The notes: generated by a model not told the origin, from the sequence alone. A stretch of DNA of 64,000 bases from Sphingobacterium olei (GCF_005048855.1 NZ_SUME01000001.1:868001-932000); one strand, 5' to 3'. Positions 8,228 to 17,590 are shown, numbered from the stretch's first letter. Translations and numbers: made by a program.

Positions 8228-8908
8228 ATGACAAGACCGAATTTCATTATAGCAATAGACGGTTACTCAAGTTGTGGCAAGAGTACTGTGGCTAAGGCCT
8301 TAGCGAAAAAATTACATTTCGTATTTATAGATAGTGGTGCTATGTACCGCGCGGTTACACTTTATTTTCTTAGACATAATGTGGATCTCGATGATACAGC
8401 AGCTGTTGTACAGGCATTAGCCGACATTCATATTGACTTCATTCCGAATACAGCACAAACACAGATTTTACTCAATGGCGAAGATATTTCGGAAGAAATT
8501 CGCCAAATGGCTGTTTCTGAACAAGTGAGTGAAGTAAGTGCCATTAAAGAGGTCCGTCATGCAATGGTGGCTCAACAGCAAAAATTAGGCAGCCATCGAA
8601 ATATTGTAATGGACGGTCGAGATATCGGAACTACTGTTTTTCCGGATGCCGATTTGAAAATATTCATGACGGCAAGTCCGAGTGTAAGGGCCGAAAGAAG
8701 ATATGCTGAGTTAACGGCTAAAGGGGAAAACGTGACGATGGAGGAAATTCAGGAAAATCTTAGTCATCGGGATCATATCGACAGCACGCGGGAAGAGAGC
8801 CCTTTAAGACAAGCAGCCGATGCCTTTATACTGGACAACTCCGACCTAACACAAGACCAACAGTTAGAAATTGTATTGAATGAATATTATAGAAGAAAAG
8901 AAGCTTAA
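8228..8908 (+). CDS. cmk: Cytidylate kinase
   Basis: Phosphorylates CMP and dCMP with ATP in pyrimidine nucleotide salvage. The 226-residue protein has the P-loop GYSSCGKST at residues 12-20, the family motif DSGAMYRAVTLYF, VMDGRDIGT (about 136-144), FLTA-like IFMTASPSVRAERR and the DxxDSTREESPL lid region. It follows the 137-aa gene by two bases. Its last codons and stop form the left arm of a long hairpin shared with the convergent HAD gene. Confidence 0.97.
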   Translation: MTRPNFIIAIDGYSSCGKSTVAKALAKKLHFVFIDSGAMYRAVTLYFLRHNVDLDDTAAVVQALADIHIDFIPNTAQTQILLNGEDISEEIRQMAVSEQVSEVSAIKEVRHAMVAQQQKLGSHRNIVMDGRDIGTTVFPDADLKIFMTASPSVRAERRYAELTAKGENVTMEEIQENLSHRDHIDSTREESPLRQAADAFILDNSDLTQDQQLEIVLNEYYRRKEA

Positions 8909-8936
8909 AAATTAAGCTTCTTTTCTTCTATAATAT
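8884..8936. terminator. Bidirectional terminator hairpin spanning both stop codons of cmk and the HAD gene
   Basis: Arms 8884-8908 and 8912-8936 are perfect reverse complements (25 bp) with loop AAA. The TAA of cmk is the end of the left arm, and the TAG of the minus-strand HAD gene (8928-8930) lies within the right arm. The T-rich halves of the stem serve each direction. Confidence 0.85.
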
Positions 8937-9716
8937 ATCAAAGTGTTTCAATGCATTCCAGATGCCGTCACTATCTACATCATCGGTAATGTAATCGGCA
9001 ACTTCTTTCACTTCTGGATTGGCATTTCCCATCGCTATCCCCAATCCAACATGCTGCAACATCGTTATGTCATTTCCGCCGTCTCCAAATGCCATCGTTT
9101 CCTGAATATCAAGACCAAAGTGATTGCAGAAAATATCAATCCCTACTTTCTTACTTTGCCCTTTTGGATTGACATCAGCGAAAAGCGGCGTCCACCTTGA
9201 AGCAAGAGAATTAGGCATTACCTTGTCCATGAATGCTTGCTCGTCTTCCGGTCCCAGAAATATATTTGTCTGCAATACGCCATTCAAATCCACATTTTCC
9301 ATATCTACCAATGGCGGAACAGGTAAATTGAGATGGGCATACATTCCCGCAATCTCTGGCGTTACATCGTGTATTGTGATGTGTTTTTCGGACATAAACG
9401 AAAAACTCAATGGATTTGTCTTGGCATAATCCAAAACGGACTGAATATCAGCCGAATCAATTGCTTGGCGAAACAGGATATGTCCTTCCTTCGTCACACA
9501 ATAACCTCCGTTGAAAGTAATATATCCGTCAAAATTCAGATATTTTACATGATCGATGCTATTAATCGACCGACCCGTCGAAAGTATAGTCCTTATTCCT
9601 TTAGTCTGTAATTGTTCTATTGCTTCTTCTGTAGACGCTGCAACTTCATGGGTTTTAAAACTGAGTAAAGTACCGTCAATATCAAAAAAAACAGCTTTTA
9701 TATTCGGATTTCGCAT
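8928..9716 (-). CDS. HAD-superfamily phosphatase, Cof type
   Basis: Mg2+-dependent phosphohydrolase of the Cof/YidA group acting on sugar phosphates or similar small molecules. The 262-residue protein shows motif I DIDGTLLSF (nucleophile Asp at about residue 12), motif II STGRS, the motif III lysine near NPKGQSKKVGIDI and motif IV MAFGDGGNDITML. The C2-type cap lies between motifs II and III. The substrate is not predictable. The ATG at 9716 lies five bases from a -7 element on the minus strand. It is divergent from the methyltransferase gene and convergent with cmk. Confidence 0.9.
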   Translation of the reverse strand: MRNPNIKAVFFDIDGTLLSFKTHEVAASTEEAIEQLQTKGIRTILSTGRSINSIDHVKYLNFDGYITFNGGYCVTKEGHILFRQAIDSADIQSVLDYAKTNPLSFSFMSEKHITIHDVTPEIAGMYAHLNLPVPPLVDMENVDLNGVLQTNIFLGPEDEQAFMDKVMPNSLASRWTPLFADVNPKGQSKKVGIDIFCNHFGLDIQETMAFGDGGNDITMLQHVGLGIAMGNANPEVKEVADYITDDVDSDGIWNALKHFDIL

Positions 9717-9721
9717 AATGG

Positions 9722-9729
9722 CAAAGGTA
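9722..9729 (-). promoter_or_regulatory. Promoter -7 element TACCTTTG of the HAD gene
   Basis: The plus strand reads CAAAGGTA, the reverse complement of TACCTTTG, an exact TAnnTTTG match. It lies five bases before the start codon, again implying an extremely short leader. No TTG at -33 spacing is seen. Confidence 0.45.
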
Positions 9730-9750
9730 AAATCTTAATTCCATAAATCG

Positions 9751-9758
9751 TATCTTTG
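9751..9758 (+). promoter_or_regulatory. Promoter -7 element TATCTTTG of the methyltransferase gene
   Basis: Exact TAnnTTTG match, ending eleven bases before the ATG at 9770. It stands back to back with the minus-strand -7 element at 9722-9729. No -33 TTG is visible. Confidence 0.5.
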
Positions 9759-9769
9759 AAAAAAATAAT

Positions 9770-10957
9770 ATGACCACATATCAAGATTTTATAACACATA
9801 TTCAGTCCAGTATTCAAGCAAGCAATTTCATTAAGTTGTCGCTGGGTGATTACAAAGGCGGAGAACCGGATCTGAAAAACATATACATCAAGCCCGTGTT
9901 AATAAAACGTGTGTTCAAATTATCGTTTACCTATCGCTACAAAACACGGGATATTACTAAAAACTTTATGGTGGAAGAGGCGATCGAACAAATTCAAACG
10001 CTGTTACAGGAGAATGGGTTTCGTGTGGCTACTTTGTTCACGACGAAAGAAAATACGATTTGTCAATGGAATAAGAAGAGAGAATGGATGCTTAAATCGG
10101 AACAGCCAACCGCTTCTAAGCCGGACAGTCTTGCACATGATCATCAAAAAGAACGTAAGATTGGTTCGACTTCAAAAAAGTACCTGGCGGAATTGCGTTT
10201 GACTGATTCGGAGGGTAAGGTATTTAAAAATGCACAGGATAAATGGCGGCAGATCAATCATTATATCGAATTGCTAAGCTCCATGTTGAAAGAATTGCCT
10301 GCCGAAAAAGAGTTGAATGTGGTCGATATGGGTGCTGGAAAAGGATACCTGACCTTTGCACTTTACGATTACCTGAATAATGAACTGAATAAGCAGGCGG
10401 CTGTCGTTGGGGTGGAATACAGGGAGGATTTAGTCTCACTTTGTAACGATATTGCAGACAAGTCTAATTTCAATGCCTTATCTTTTGTACAGGGAACAAT
10501 TGAAGATTATAATCCTTCACCGGAATTAAATGTATTGATTGCATTGCACGCTTGTGATACAGCTACGGATGACGCTATATTTAAAGGAATAACAAAGGAG
10601 GCTGACCTCATCGTTGTCGCTCCGTGTTGCCATAAACAGGTAAGGAGGCAGCTTGAAAAAGTGAAAGCAACGAATGACCTGGATTTCATGACGCAATATG
10701 GTATCTTCCTGGAACGTCATGCGGAGATGTTGACGGATGGCATTCGCGCATTAATTTTAGAATATTATGGCTACCAAACCAAAGTGTTACAGTTTGTAGC
10801 AGACGCGCATACACCTAAAAATGTGATGATAGTAGGCGTTAAGAAAACACCAAATCTAAAAAGACAACAGGAGATCTTAGCACAACTTCAGGAGACTAAA
10901 GCTTATTTTGGGATAGGATACCATTACCTGGAACGGTTATGCGGACTTACTTCCTAA
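9770..10957 (+). CDS. SAM-dependent methyltransferase (Methyltransf_32-like)
   Basis: The 395-residue protein has a ~160-residue N-terminal part without recognisable motifs and a Rossmann-type methyltransferase domain. The SAM-binding glycine motif is VVDMGAGKGYLTFALYDYL at about residues 183-201; further class I landmarks are VVGVEYREDLV (acidic end of strand 2) and VLIALHACDTATDDA with VAPCCHKQV, the pattern of the PF13679 group that includes eukaryotic METTL25 and GSTCD. The target (RNA, protein or small molecule) is unknown; the PCCH motif is typical of this group. It has its own promoter and ends four bases from the convergent VOC gene. Confidence 0.8.
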   Translation: MTTYQDFITHIQSSIQASNFIKLSLGDYKGGEPDLKNIYIKPVLIKRVFKLSFTYRYKTRDITKNFMVEEAIEQIQTLLQENGFRVATLFTTKENTICQWNKKREWMLKSEQPTASKPDSLAHDHQKERKIGSTSKKYLAELRLTDSEGKVFKNAQDKWRQINHYIELLSSMLKELPAEKELNVVDMGAGKGYLTFALYDYLNNELNKQAAVVGVEYREDLVSLCNDIADKSNFNALSFVQGTIEDYNPSPELNVLIALHACDTATDDAIFKGITKEADLIVVAPCCHKQVRRQLEKVKATNDLDFMTQYGIFLERHAEMLTDGIRALILEYYGYQTKVLQFVADAHTPKNVMIVGVKKTPNLKRQQEILAQLQETKAYFGIGYHYLERLCGLTS

Positions 10958-10961
10958 CGCA

Positions 10962-11348
10962 TTACGCTTCATAGAGTTCCAAAGGAAGGCGATCGGGATC
11001 GGAAAAGAATGTAAACTTTTTGCCGGTAATCTCGTCTATGCGTATGTCTTCGACGGCTATATTTTTAGAACGCAGTTCTTCAGCTGCTTCTTCGACATTG
11101 GCAACAGTAAAGGCTAAGTGCCGTAGTCCGGTAGCCTCCGGACGACTGGGACGGGGTACATACGCTGGAAATGAAAATAGTTCAATCAGGTATTGATCGC
11201 CCAATGCGAGGTCTAATTTATAGGAGTCCCTTTCTTCACGGTATGTTTCCTTTAAGATACGGAGCCCCAATACTTCTGTATAAAATATTTTGGATTTTTC
11301 GTAGTCACTGGCAATAATGGCAATATGATGGACGGACTTTATTCTCAT
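10962..11348 (-). CDS. gloA2: VOC-family glyoxalase I-like protein (YaeR/GloA2)
   Basis: The 128-residue protein matches E. coli YaeR (GloA2) along its whole length: VHHIAIIASDYEKSKIFYTE at the start, YLIELFSFP in the middle, RPSRPEATGLRHLAFTV, and FTFFSDPDRLPLELYE at the end. Metal-ligand positions of the vicinal oxygen chelate fold (His near residue 7, Glu in IELF, His in LRHLAF, Glu in LELYE) are present. The true substrate of YaeR-type proteins is not settled. It lies eight bases downstream of the DUF72 gene, so it is the second gene of that minus-strand operon. Confidence 0.9.
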   Translation of the reverse strand: MRIKSVHHIAIIASDYEKSKIFYTEVLGLRILKETYREERDSYKLDLALGDQYLIELFSFPAYVPRPSRPEATGLRHLAFTVANVEEAAEELRSKNIAVEDIRIDEITGKKFTFFSDPDRLPLELYEA

Positions 11349-11356
11349 TTTTTCTC

Positions 11357-12262
11357 TTATTTAAATAGAGTTAGCGTACCTGATTTTCCATCGTCAGGTT
11401 TATTTGGGATAGTCAATTCAGTTCCTATAGCCTCATTGAGCTTTGTAATAAAATGGGCGGCTAAGAGCGGTGATTCGAGCTCCACATTTTGGTGGATGAA
11501 AAAATACAAATGCTGTAAACCTGCGTCTTTCCATGCTTTGATTACCTCGACCCATTCCTCGAGGCGGGTGTAATCGGACGGATGATTTGCTCCGACATAG
11601 CGAACGAAAGCAGTAGGCGTCGTCAAGCGCATATGCATCATATCACGTCTTCCTGCAGTATCGACGATGACATTTGTAGTTTTTGTCTCTTCTAATAATT
11701 TATAAAACTTCTTGGCAACTTCTTGATTCGAAAACCATTCTTCATTGCGCACTTCGACGGCTAAGGGATAGCCTGATGGAAAGTTGGTTAGGAAATGTTC
11801 TAATCGATCAAAATCTTTCGGTTTGTAGTTATCGATCAATTGGAGAAAGGCCATACCCAGTTTCTCGTCAAATAACACCGTTGAATCAACAAAATCCTTT
11901 ACTTTCTCTTCGGCATTCAACAATCTGCTGAAGTGACTTATCGATTGTGGCACCTTTGGGAAGAATTTGAAATCTTTAGGGGTCTTTTCCTTCCAGGTCT
12001 CTACCTGTTGTTTGGAAGGTGAATTATAAAACGTCGCGTTCAACTCAATGGCATTAAATTGAGTTGAATAATACACCAGCTCGTCTTTTGTACCACGGGG
12101 ATAAAACCCTTTCAAATCCGCTTTATTCCATTTTGCGCAACCTACGTATACATCCATAGGTTTCTTGGATTCGTTATCACGGAGTAAATCTAATGTCTCT
12201 CTTGGCGTCTTTGGAATCCTGAAATCGATAACGGAAGGGTCTTTTACTTGTCCGAATTTCAT
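11357..12262 (-). CDS. DUF72 family protein (YecE-like)
   Basis: A 301-residue TIM-barrel protein of the DUF72 family, whose biochemical role is not established. Landmarks are VGCAKWNKADLKGFYPRG near residue 40, YSTQFNAIELNATFYNSPS, FKFFPKVPQSISH, LAVEVRNEEWF and VRYVGANHPSDYTRLEEWV. The family is often found in operons with iron-sulfur or glyoxalase-like genes; here the gloA2-like gene follows after eight bases. It is divergent from the MscS channel gene with about 90 AT-rich bases between them. Confidence 0.88.
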   Translation of the reverse strand: MKFGQVKDPSVIDFRIPKTPRETLDLLRDNESKKPMDVYVGCAKWNKADLKGFYPRGTKDELVYYSTQFNAIELNATFYNSPSKQQVETWKEKTPKDFKFFPKVPQSISHFSRLLNAEEKVKDFVDSTVLFDEKLGMAFLQLIDNYKPKDFDRLEHFLTNFPSGYPLAVEVRNEEWFSNQEVAKKFYKLLEETKTTNVIVDTAGRRDMMHMRLTTPTAFVRYVGANHPSDYTRLEEWVEVIKAWKDAGLQHLYFFIHQNVELESPLLAAHFITKLNEAIGTELTIPNKPDDGKSGTLTLFK

Positions 12263-12352
12263 ATTATTTTTTTTATTATTTCCATAAAAATAAGAGTTAG
12301 TTTACAAATTTTAATAACTTAAGGCAATAATAAACGCATTTTTATTTTGCTT

Positions 12353-14146
12353 ATGAAATTCTTTTATCTCATTTTTTTATTATTCTGTATCCAACCTTGT
12401 TTAGCGCAAAATGTGGATAGTTTAGTAACCGAACAAAAACTAACTGAGCAAGCGGATCGCCTACAGAAAATAAAGGAACAACAAAGCCAGGATTCACTAA
12501 GGAGGTTACAATTAGAAAATAGACTGTTTTCTGACGAACTTGAAGATACAAAAGAAAAGCAGGCCTTACTGACTGAACTATATTTTCTAAAAAGTCGTGA
12601 TTCACTGGCTTTAGTTGAGCGTAAGAGAAAAGTAGATTCCATGCGTGTTCTAAATCCAGGGATACCTGTTAGACCTTTTAAAGATACTTTGTTTACTTTA
12701 TATCGTGGGATTGGGGGCTTCTCGATCCACGAGCGAGCGAATGCAGTGCAAACCCGAATAAAAACGCTGGCTGATCTGTATTCTTTTCATGCGGATTCAA
12801 TACGGGTAGTCGAAAATGATAATATGTGGTATATAACAGGAGCAAATGACATGATAATGAGTGTAAGTGAGGAAGATGCACTCTGGATGAACGCTACACC
12901 TAATGCGCTAGCAATGTTATTTGCAAATAAGATTAAAGGGAGCATTACACAATATAGAGATGATACGAGCATTACGAAGTTGCTGAAGGGTATCGGGCTG
13001 GCAGCACTCGTATTGTGTTTAGTATCGTTAATTGTATATGGTATCAATAAACTAGCAGGTTACACTAGACGCCTCGTATTACGAAATAAGGGAAACAAAT
13101 TAACCGGTATACGAATAAGAGGTTATGAATTAGTTTCAGCGACAAAGCAAGTTCGCTTTATATGGACGCTATTTAATTTAATGAAATGGTTGTTTATTTT
13201 AATGGTTATTTACCTTGCCTTGCCGATAGTTTTTAATTTATTTCCCGCAACGGAGGGATTTGCCAACGTATTGCTTAGTTATATTTTAGATCCGGTTAAG
13301 AAGATTAGTATGGCAGTTATCAACTATTTACCGAATCTAATCACGGTTATAGTTATCGTAATCATCTTTCGTTATATCTTTAAAATTCTAAAATATTTTG
13401 CTAATGAATTGCATCGTGGTGCATTAAATATCCCTGGATTCTACGCAGATTGGACATTACCCACATACCAAATATTGCGCGTACTTCTTACTGCCTTTAT
13501 GTTGATCGTAATTTTCCCTTACCTCCCAGGATCTAAATCTCCAATATTTCAAGGTGTATCAGTTTTTATAGGTATCTTGTTTACATTCGGTTCCGCTGGG
13601 GCACTGGGCAATGTTATAGCAGGATTAGTAATTACCTATATGCGACCATTCAGTATAGGAGATCGTGTAAAAATTGGCGATGTGCAGGGCGATATCATCG
13701 AAAAAACATTGTTAGTTACACGCATACGTACAATTAAAAATGAAGTTATATCCGTCCCCAATTCTCAGGTTATGAACTCTCATACGATTAATTACAGCAC
13801 CGATGCTCCCGATAAAGGTTTAATCTTACATACAACAATTACAATCGGTTACGACGTGCCATGGCAGACTGTACATAAACTTGCTATTCAAGCGGCAAGC
13901 ACGGTACAATATATTGAAGTTGAACCCCATCCTTTTGTCCTGCAGACAAGTCTAGACGACTATTATGTTTCTTACCAAATTAATGCTTACACGAAGCAAC
14001 CTAACAAGCAGGCATTGATATATTCTGAATTGCATAAAAATTTGCTGGACCAATTTCACACGGCGGGAGTTGAAATTATGTCGCCACACTACAGGGTGGT
14101 ACGAAACAACGAAGACACAGCAATGCCTCCTGCTGATGACCAGTAG
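12353..14146 (+). CDS. MscS-family mechanosensitive ion channel with periplasmic coiled-coil domain
   Basis: The 597-residue channel starts with a signal peptide (MKFFYLIFLLFCIQPCLAQ), followed by a charged coiled-coil region (about residues 25-85) and a further periplasmic part. One membrane segment lies near residue 205, more cover 280-400, and the MscS pore helix and beta domain follow (GSAGALGNVIAGLVITY, then FSIGDRVKIGDVQGDI and SVPNSQVMNS at about 415-480). It probably opens on hypo-osmotic shock to release solutes. The ATG at 12353 is chosen over a TTG at 12347 because it begins a clean signal peptide. It is followed by a bidirectional hairpin and the convergent clpB. Confidence 0.9.
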   Translation: MKFFYLIFLLFCIQPCLAQNVDSLVTEQKLTEQADRLQKIKEQQSQDSLRRLQLENRLFSDELEDTKEKQALLTELYFLKSRDSLALVERKRKVDSMRVLNPGIPVRPFKDTLFTLYRGIGGFSIHERANAVQTRIKTLADLYSFHADSIRVVENDNMWYITGANDMIMSVSEEDALWMNATPNALAMLFANKIKGSITQYRDDTSITKLLKGIGLAALVLCLVSLIVYGINKLAGYTRRLVLRNKGNKLTGIRIRGYELVSATKQVRFIWTLFNLMKWLFILMVIYLALPIVFNLFPATEGFANVLLSYILDPVKKISMAVINYLPNLITVIVIVIIFRYIFKILKYFANELHRGALNIPGFYADWTLPTYQILRVLLTAFMLIVIFPYLPGSKSPIFQGVSVFIGILFTFGSAGALGNVIAGLVITYMRPFSIGDRVKIGDVQGDIIEKTLLVTRIRTIKNEVISVPNSQVMNSHTINYSTDAPDKGLILHTTITIGYDVPWQTVHKLAIQAASTVQYIEVEPHPFVLQTSLDDYYVSYQINAYTKQPNKQALIYSELHKNLLDQFHTAGVEIMSPHYRVVRNNEDTAMPPADDQ

Positions 14147-14195
14147 TTTTAAATATTAAAGCCCTCTCTCGAGGTAAGGGCTTTAATATTTAAAA
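14147..14195. terminator. Bidirectional terminator between mscS-like and clpB
   Basis: Arms 14147-14165 and 14177-14195 are perfect 19-bp reverse complements around an 11-base loop. The outer half of each arm is A/T only and gives a T-run for both directions. It starts one base after the mscS stop. Confidence 0.85.
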
Positions 14196-14219
14196 GTAAT
14201 ATGCCACTATACAAATCGT

Positions 14220-16817
14220 TTACTCACTTTTATTTAAGAAAACAAATTGCCCATCAAACGTATCCAATTGAATGACAGAATCGTTTGTCACTTTTCCGGA
14301 GAGGATCTCTTTCGACAATTCGTTCAGTATCCGTTTCTGAATAACACGTTTCAACGGGCGTGCCCCATATATGGGATCATATCCTAATTGTGCTAACCAA
14401 TCCAATGCCTCATCCGTAGCGGACAAAAATATACTTTGTTCGGCTAGTTGATGCTGTAAACGATTAAATTGCATCCGAACGATATCTCCAATCTCATTCC
14501 GGCTCAACGGAGTAAACATAATGAATTCATCTATACGGTTCAAAAATTCTGGACGAATTGATTTCTGTAAAAGCTCGAATACTTCGTCTTTCGTTTTAGC
14601 AATCACATTATCCCTGTTTTCATCCGTTAAATGGCTGAAGTTTTCCTGAATAAGATGAGAACCAGTATTAGAAGTCATAATGATAATGGTGTTCTTAAAG
14701 TTGACCACACGACCTTTATTGTCCGTCAGATGCCCATCATCAAGCACCTGTAGTAAGATATTAAATACATCGGGATGTGCCTTTTCGATTTCGTCCAGCA
14801 AAACAACGGAGTAGGGGCGACGGCGAACGGCTTCTGTTAACTGACCTCCTTCATCATAGCCTACATATCCCGGAGGCGCCCCAATTAAACGTGATATCGC
14901 GTGACGCTCTTGATATTCCGACATATCAATACGTACCAATGCTTGCTCATCGTCGAACAAAAATTCAGCTAGTGCTTTCGCTAATTCGGTTTTACCGACT
15001 CCCGTAGTCCCCAGGAATATAAATGAACCTATGGGACGTTTGGCATCACTCAATCCGGCGCGTGAACGACGGATGGCATCTGAAATGGCTTCAATGGCTT
15101 CATCCTGTCCTGCAACACGTTTGTGTAATTCTTCTTCAAGTGTCAACAATTTTTGACGTTCGGATTGAACCATTTTATTCATTGGAATACCCGTCCAACG
15201 TGATACAACATCTGCTATATCTTCTGATGTTACTTCTTCTTTAAGCATACGGCTACCTTGTTGCTTTTCCGCTAATTCGGCTTTTAACTTTTCGGTAGCA
15301 TCTTGCGCATCCTTGATTTTACCGTAACGTAGCTCAGCTACCTTGCCATAGTCTCCGGCACGCTCAGCTTGCTCGGCTTCCAACTTGTAATCCTCGATGT
15401 TTTGAATCTCCTGATTTACACGATCGACCAAATGTTTTTCAGACTGCCAAGCTGCTTTTAATGAATCCCGCTCGTTAGAAAGGTTAGCAATAATCTCGGA
15501 CAATTCAGCAACTTTCTTGTTGTCATTTTCACGTTTTATTGCTTCACGCTCTATCTCCAATTGCATAATGCGACGCTCTAGTTCGTCAACAGCTTCGGGC
15601 ACAGAATCCATTTCAAGTCGCAACTTGGAAGCAGCTTCATCAATCAAATCGATAGCTTTATCCGGGAGGAAGCGATCGGTAATATAGCGTTGCGACAGTT
15701 CGACCGCAGCAATAATAGATTCATCCAGAATCCGTACCTTGTGGTGCATTTCATAACGTTCTTTTAGACCACGCAGAATGGAAACTGCGTCCTGTGTATC
15801 GGGTTCCTCGACCATCACTTTTTGAAAGCGACGTTCTAGTGCCTTGTCTTTTTCAAAATATTTTTGGTACTCGTTTAATGTGGTAGCACCTATAGCACGC
15901 AGTTCGCCTCTTGCCAATGCAGGTTTTAATATGTTGGCCGCATCCATGGCTCCTTCGCCACCACCGGCGCCCACTAAGGTATGGATCTCGTCAATAAAAA
16001 GAATAATTTCGCCATCGCTCTCCGTCACCTCTTTTACAACGGCTTTTAATCGTTCTTCAAATTCACCTTTATATTTTGCGCCAGCGATTAAAGCTCCCAT
16101 ATCCAAAGAATATACGGTCTTTGTTTTTAAATTCTCGGGTGCATCGCCTTTAATAATGCGGTGCGCTATACCTTCCGCAATAGCGGTCTTTCCCACTCCT
16201 GGTTCGCCAACTAAAATAGGGTTGTTTTTGGTGCGTCGCGATAAAATCTGTATCACACGACGAATTTCATCATCACGCCCGATCACCGGATCTAATTTTC
16301 CGGATTCGGCATATTCGTTCAGGTTTCTTGCATATTTGCCTAATGCGTTATAAGTCGCTTCGGCATTCTGATCTGTAACCCGCGAACTACCACGCAGCTC
16401 TTTGATCGCCAATTTGAGATCTTTTTCATTCACTCCTTGATCCTTCAATAAACTGGATACTTTGTCATTGGCAGACAAAAGTCCTAGTAGAATGTGTTCA
16501 ATGGAAACGAATTCATCATTGAATTCTTTTAAATAACTTTGTGCTTTTTGCAATACTGCCACAGAATTATTGCTGATATATATATTGGTTCCACTTACCT
16601 TCGGTAAGGCCTCGATTTGTTTAGTTACCTCCGCGGTTACGTAGGAAATATTTACGTTTAACTTTTTTAGCAAATGGCTGACAACATGCTCATCCACAGT
16701 CAGCAATGCTTTCAACAGATGTGCGGGCTCAACCGATTGCTGTTGATTGCCCTTAGCTATCTCAGAGGCTTTTTGAACCGCTTCTTGTGCTTTGATGGTA
16801 TAATTATTAAAGTTCAT
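14220..16817 (-). CDS. clpB: ATP-dependent chaperone ClpB
   Basis: Hsp100 disaggregase that works with DnaK to rescue aggregated proteins. At 865 residues it has the full ClpB layout: N domain with two Clp repeats (residues 1-145), AAA-1 with Walker A GEPGVGKTA (about 206) and Walker B ILFIDEIHTLVGAGG, the middle coiled-coil domain (about 400-525), and AAA-2 with Walker A GTTGVGKTE and Walker B VVLLDEIEKAHPDV. The middle domain separates it from ClpA and ClpC. A Shine-Dalgarno-like AAAGGAGC lies about 12 bases before the ATG, unusual for this phylum. The long upstream gap to tRNA-Thr probably holds its promoter, but no clear heat-shock element was recognised. Confidence 0.97.
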   Translation of the reverse strand: MNFNNYTIKAQEAVQKASEIAKGNQQQSVEPAHLLKALLTVDEHVVSHLLKKLNVNISYVTAEVTKQIEALPKVSGTNIYISNNSVAVLQKAQSYLKEFNDEFVSIEHILLGLLSANDKVSSLLKDQGVNEKDLKLAIKELRGSSRVTDQNAEATYNALGKYARNLNEYAESGKLDPVIGRDDEIRRVIQILSRRTKNNPILVGEPGVGKTAIAEGIAHRIIKGDAPENLKTKTVYSLDMGALIAGAKYKGEFEERLKAVVKEVTESDGEIILFIDEIHTLVGAGGGEGAMDAANILKPALARGELRAIGATTLNEYQKYFEKDKALERRFQKVMVEEPDTQDAVSILRGLKERYEMHHKVRILDESIIAAVELSQRYITDRFLPDKAIDLIDEAASKLRLEMDSVPEAVDELERRIMQLEIEREAIKRENDNKKVAELSEIIANLSNERDSLKAAWQSEKHLVDRVNQEIQNIEDYKLEAEQAERAGDYGKVAELRYGKIKDAQDATEKLKAELAEKQQGSRMLKEEVTSEDIADVVSRWTGIPMNKMVQSERQKLLTLEEELHKRVAGQDEAIEAISDAIRRSRAGLSDAKRPIGSFIFLGTTGVGKTELAKALAEFLFDDEQALVRIDMSEYQERHAISRLIGAPPGYVGYDEGGQLTEAVRRRPYSVVLLDEIEKAHPDVFNILLQVLDDGHLTDNKGRVVNFKNTIIIMTSNTGSHLIQENFSHLTDENRDNVIAKTKDEVFELLQKSIRPEFLNRIDEFIMFTPLSRNEIGDIVRMQFNRLQHQLAEQSIFLSATDEALDWLAQLGYDPIYGARPLKRVIQKRILNELSKEILSGKVTNDSVIQLDTFDGQFVFLNKSE

Positions 16818-17022
16818 ATGTTATTTTAGCTCCTTTCTGATTTTTATTGAAAAGTTAACAAATAAAATGCCTCGGTGTTTTTTGTGGTTAATTCCCTGAA
16901 ATTTTGTCTGTCTAAGGTTCAAAAAAGAGACAAATTTTCTTGTTCTTTCAAAAATACATGAAATAATTTCATTGATTTTCAAAAAGTTAATAAAAAAATG
17001 GGAAATAAAATCGAAAAGAAGA

Positions 17023-17062
17023 TTGATTTTTTAAAGTAAGCTTGCGATATTTGCATCGCAAT
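17023..17062 (+). promoter_or_regulatory. Putative tRNA-Thr promoter with overlapping dyad
   Basis: TTG at 17023-17025 and GATATTTG at 17046-17053 (one mismatch to TAnnTTTG) are spaced by 20 bases. A perfect dyad TTGCGAT-N6-ATCGCAA (17042-17061) overlaps the -7 element. The tRNA begins 24 bases after the -7 element. Confidence 0.5.
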
Positions 17063-17077
17063 ACTAAATTTAAGTAC

Positions 17078-17153
<76 letters not shown>

Positions 17154-17154
17154 A

Positions 17155-17190
17155 AATAAAAAAGCTCAACAAAAGTTGAGCTTTTTTATT
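17155..17190. terminator. Terminator after tRNA-Thr
   Basis: Arms 17155-17170 and 17175-17190 are perfect reverse complements (16 bp) with loop AAAA; the right arm ends in six T. It starts two bases after the encoded CCA. It could also serve the minus-strand lipoprotein gene that ends at 17207. Confidence 0.85.
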
Positions 17191-17206
17191 TAATTACCAT
17201 GTAAGC

Positions 17207-17590
17207 TTATCGATCACAGTCGGCCGTCCAAGCTCTTCCATCATTAAGATAGTTTATTCTTAAAGTACTTTCTGTAATGGTTATCGAACCGAGCTCTTCA
17301 TTTCCAATTATAATCGTATTATTATCTCCTTTTTTCATCTCAATACCACTTAAAGTAGGGATACCATCAGAAAAATTGAACGTATAATTATTACCGACCT
17401 TTATGACAGTTACCGAGCCATTTGTGGTTGCCACGTCTTCTTCATCATCGTTGGTGCTTGTGAAGCCGACGCTGCCTTCATACCTACCTGTGAATAAGTC
17501 ATTATCTGCTGGATCGTCATCTTTACTACATGCACTAAATGCAAAAAGTGTAACAAAGAGAAGACTTAAAATTTTGATAGAATTTTTCAT
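17207..17590 (-). CDS. Small lipoprotein of unknown function
   Basis: The 127-residue protein starts with a lipoprotein signal peptide; the lipobox FSAC places the lipid-modified cysteine near residue 21, followed by KDDDPADND. The rest is a small, probably beta-rich domain (GRYEGSVGFTSTNDDEE, then TVIKVGNNYTFNFSDGIPTL) without a name I recognise; lipoproteins with a single lipocalin-like or META-like fold look like this. The ATG at 17590 is chosen because the longer frame adds 15 residues before the signal peptide. It is probably anchored in the outer membrane. Confidence 0.8.
   Translation of the reverse strand: MKNSIKILSLLFVTLFAFSACSKDDDPADNDLFTGRYEGSVGFTSTNDDEEDVATTNGSVTVIKVGNNYTFNFSDGIPTLSGIEMKKGDNNTIIIGNEELGSITITESTLRINYLNDGRAWTADCDR

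Noticed and set aside
15844..16353. 169-codon frame antisense to clpB
   Set aside because: It is the usual long antisense shadow of a conserved AAA gene; composition and hydrophobicity are those of a mirrored frame.
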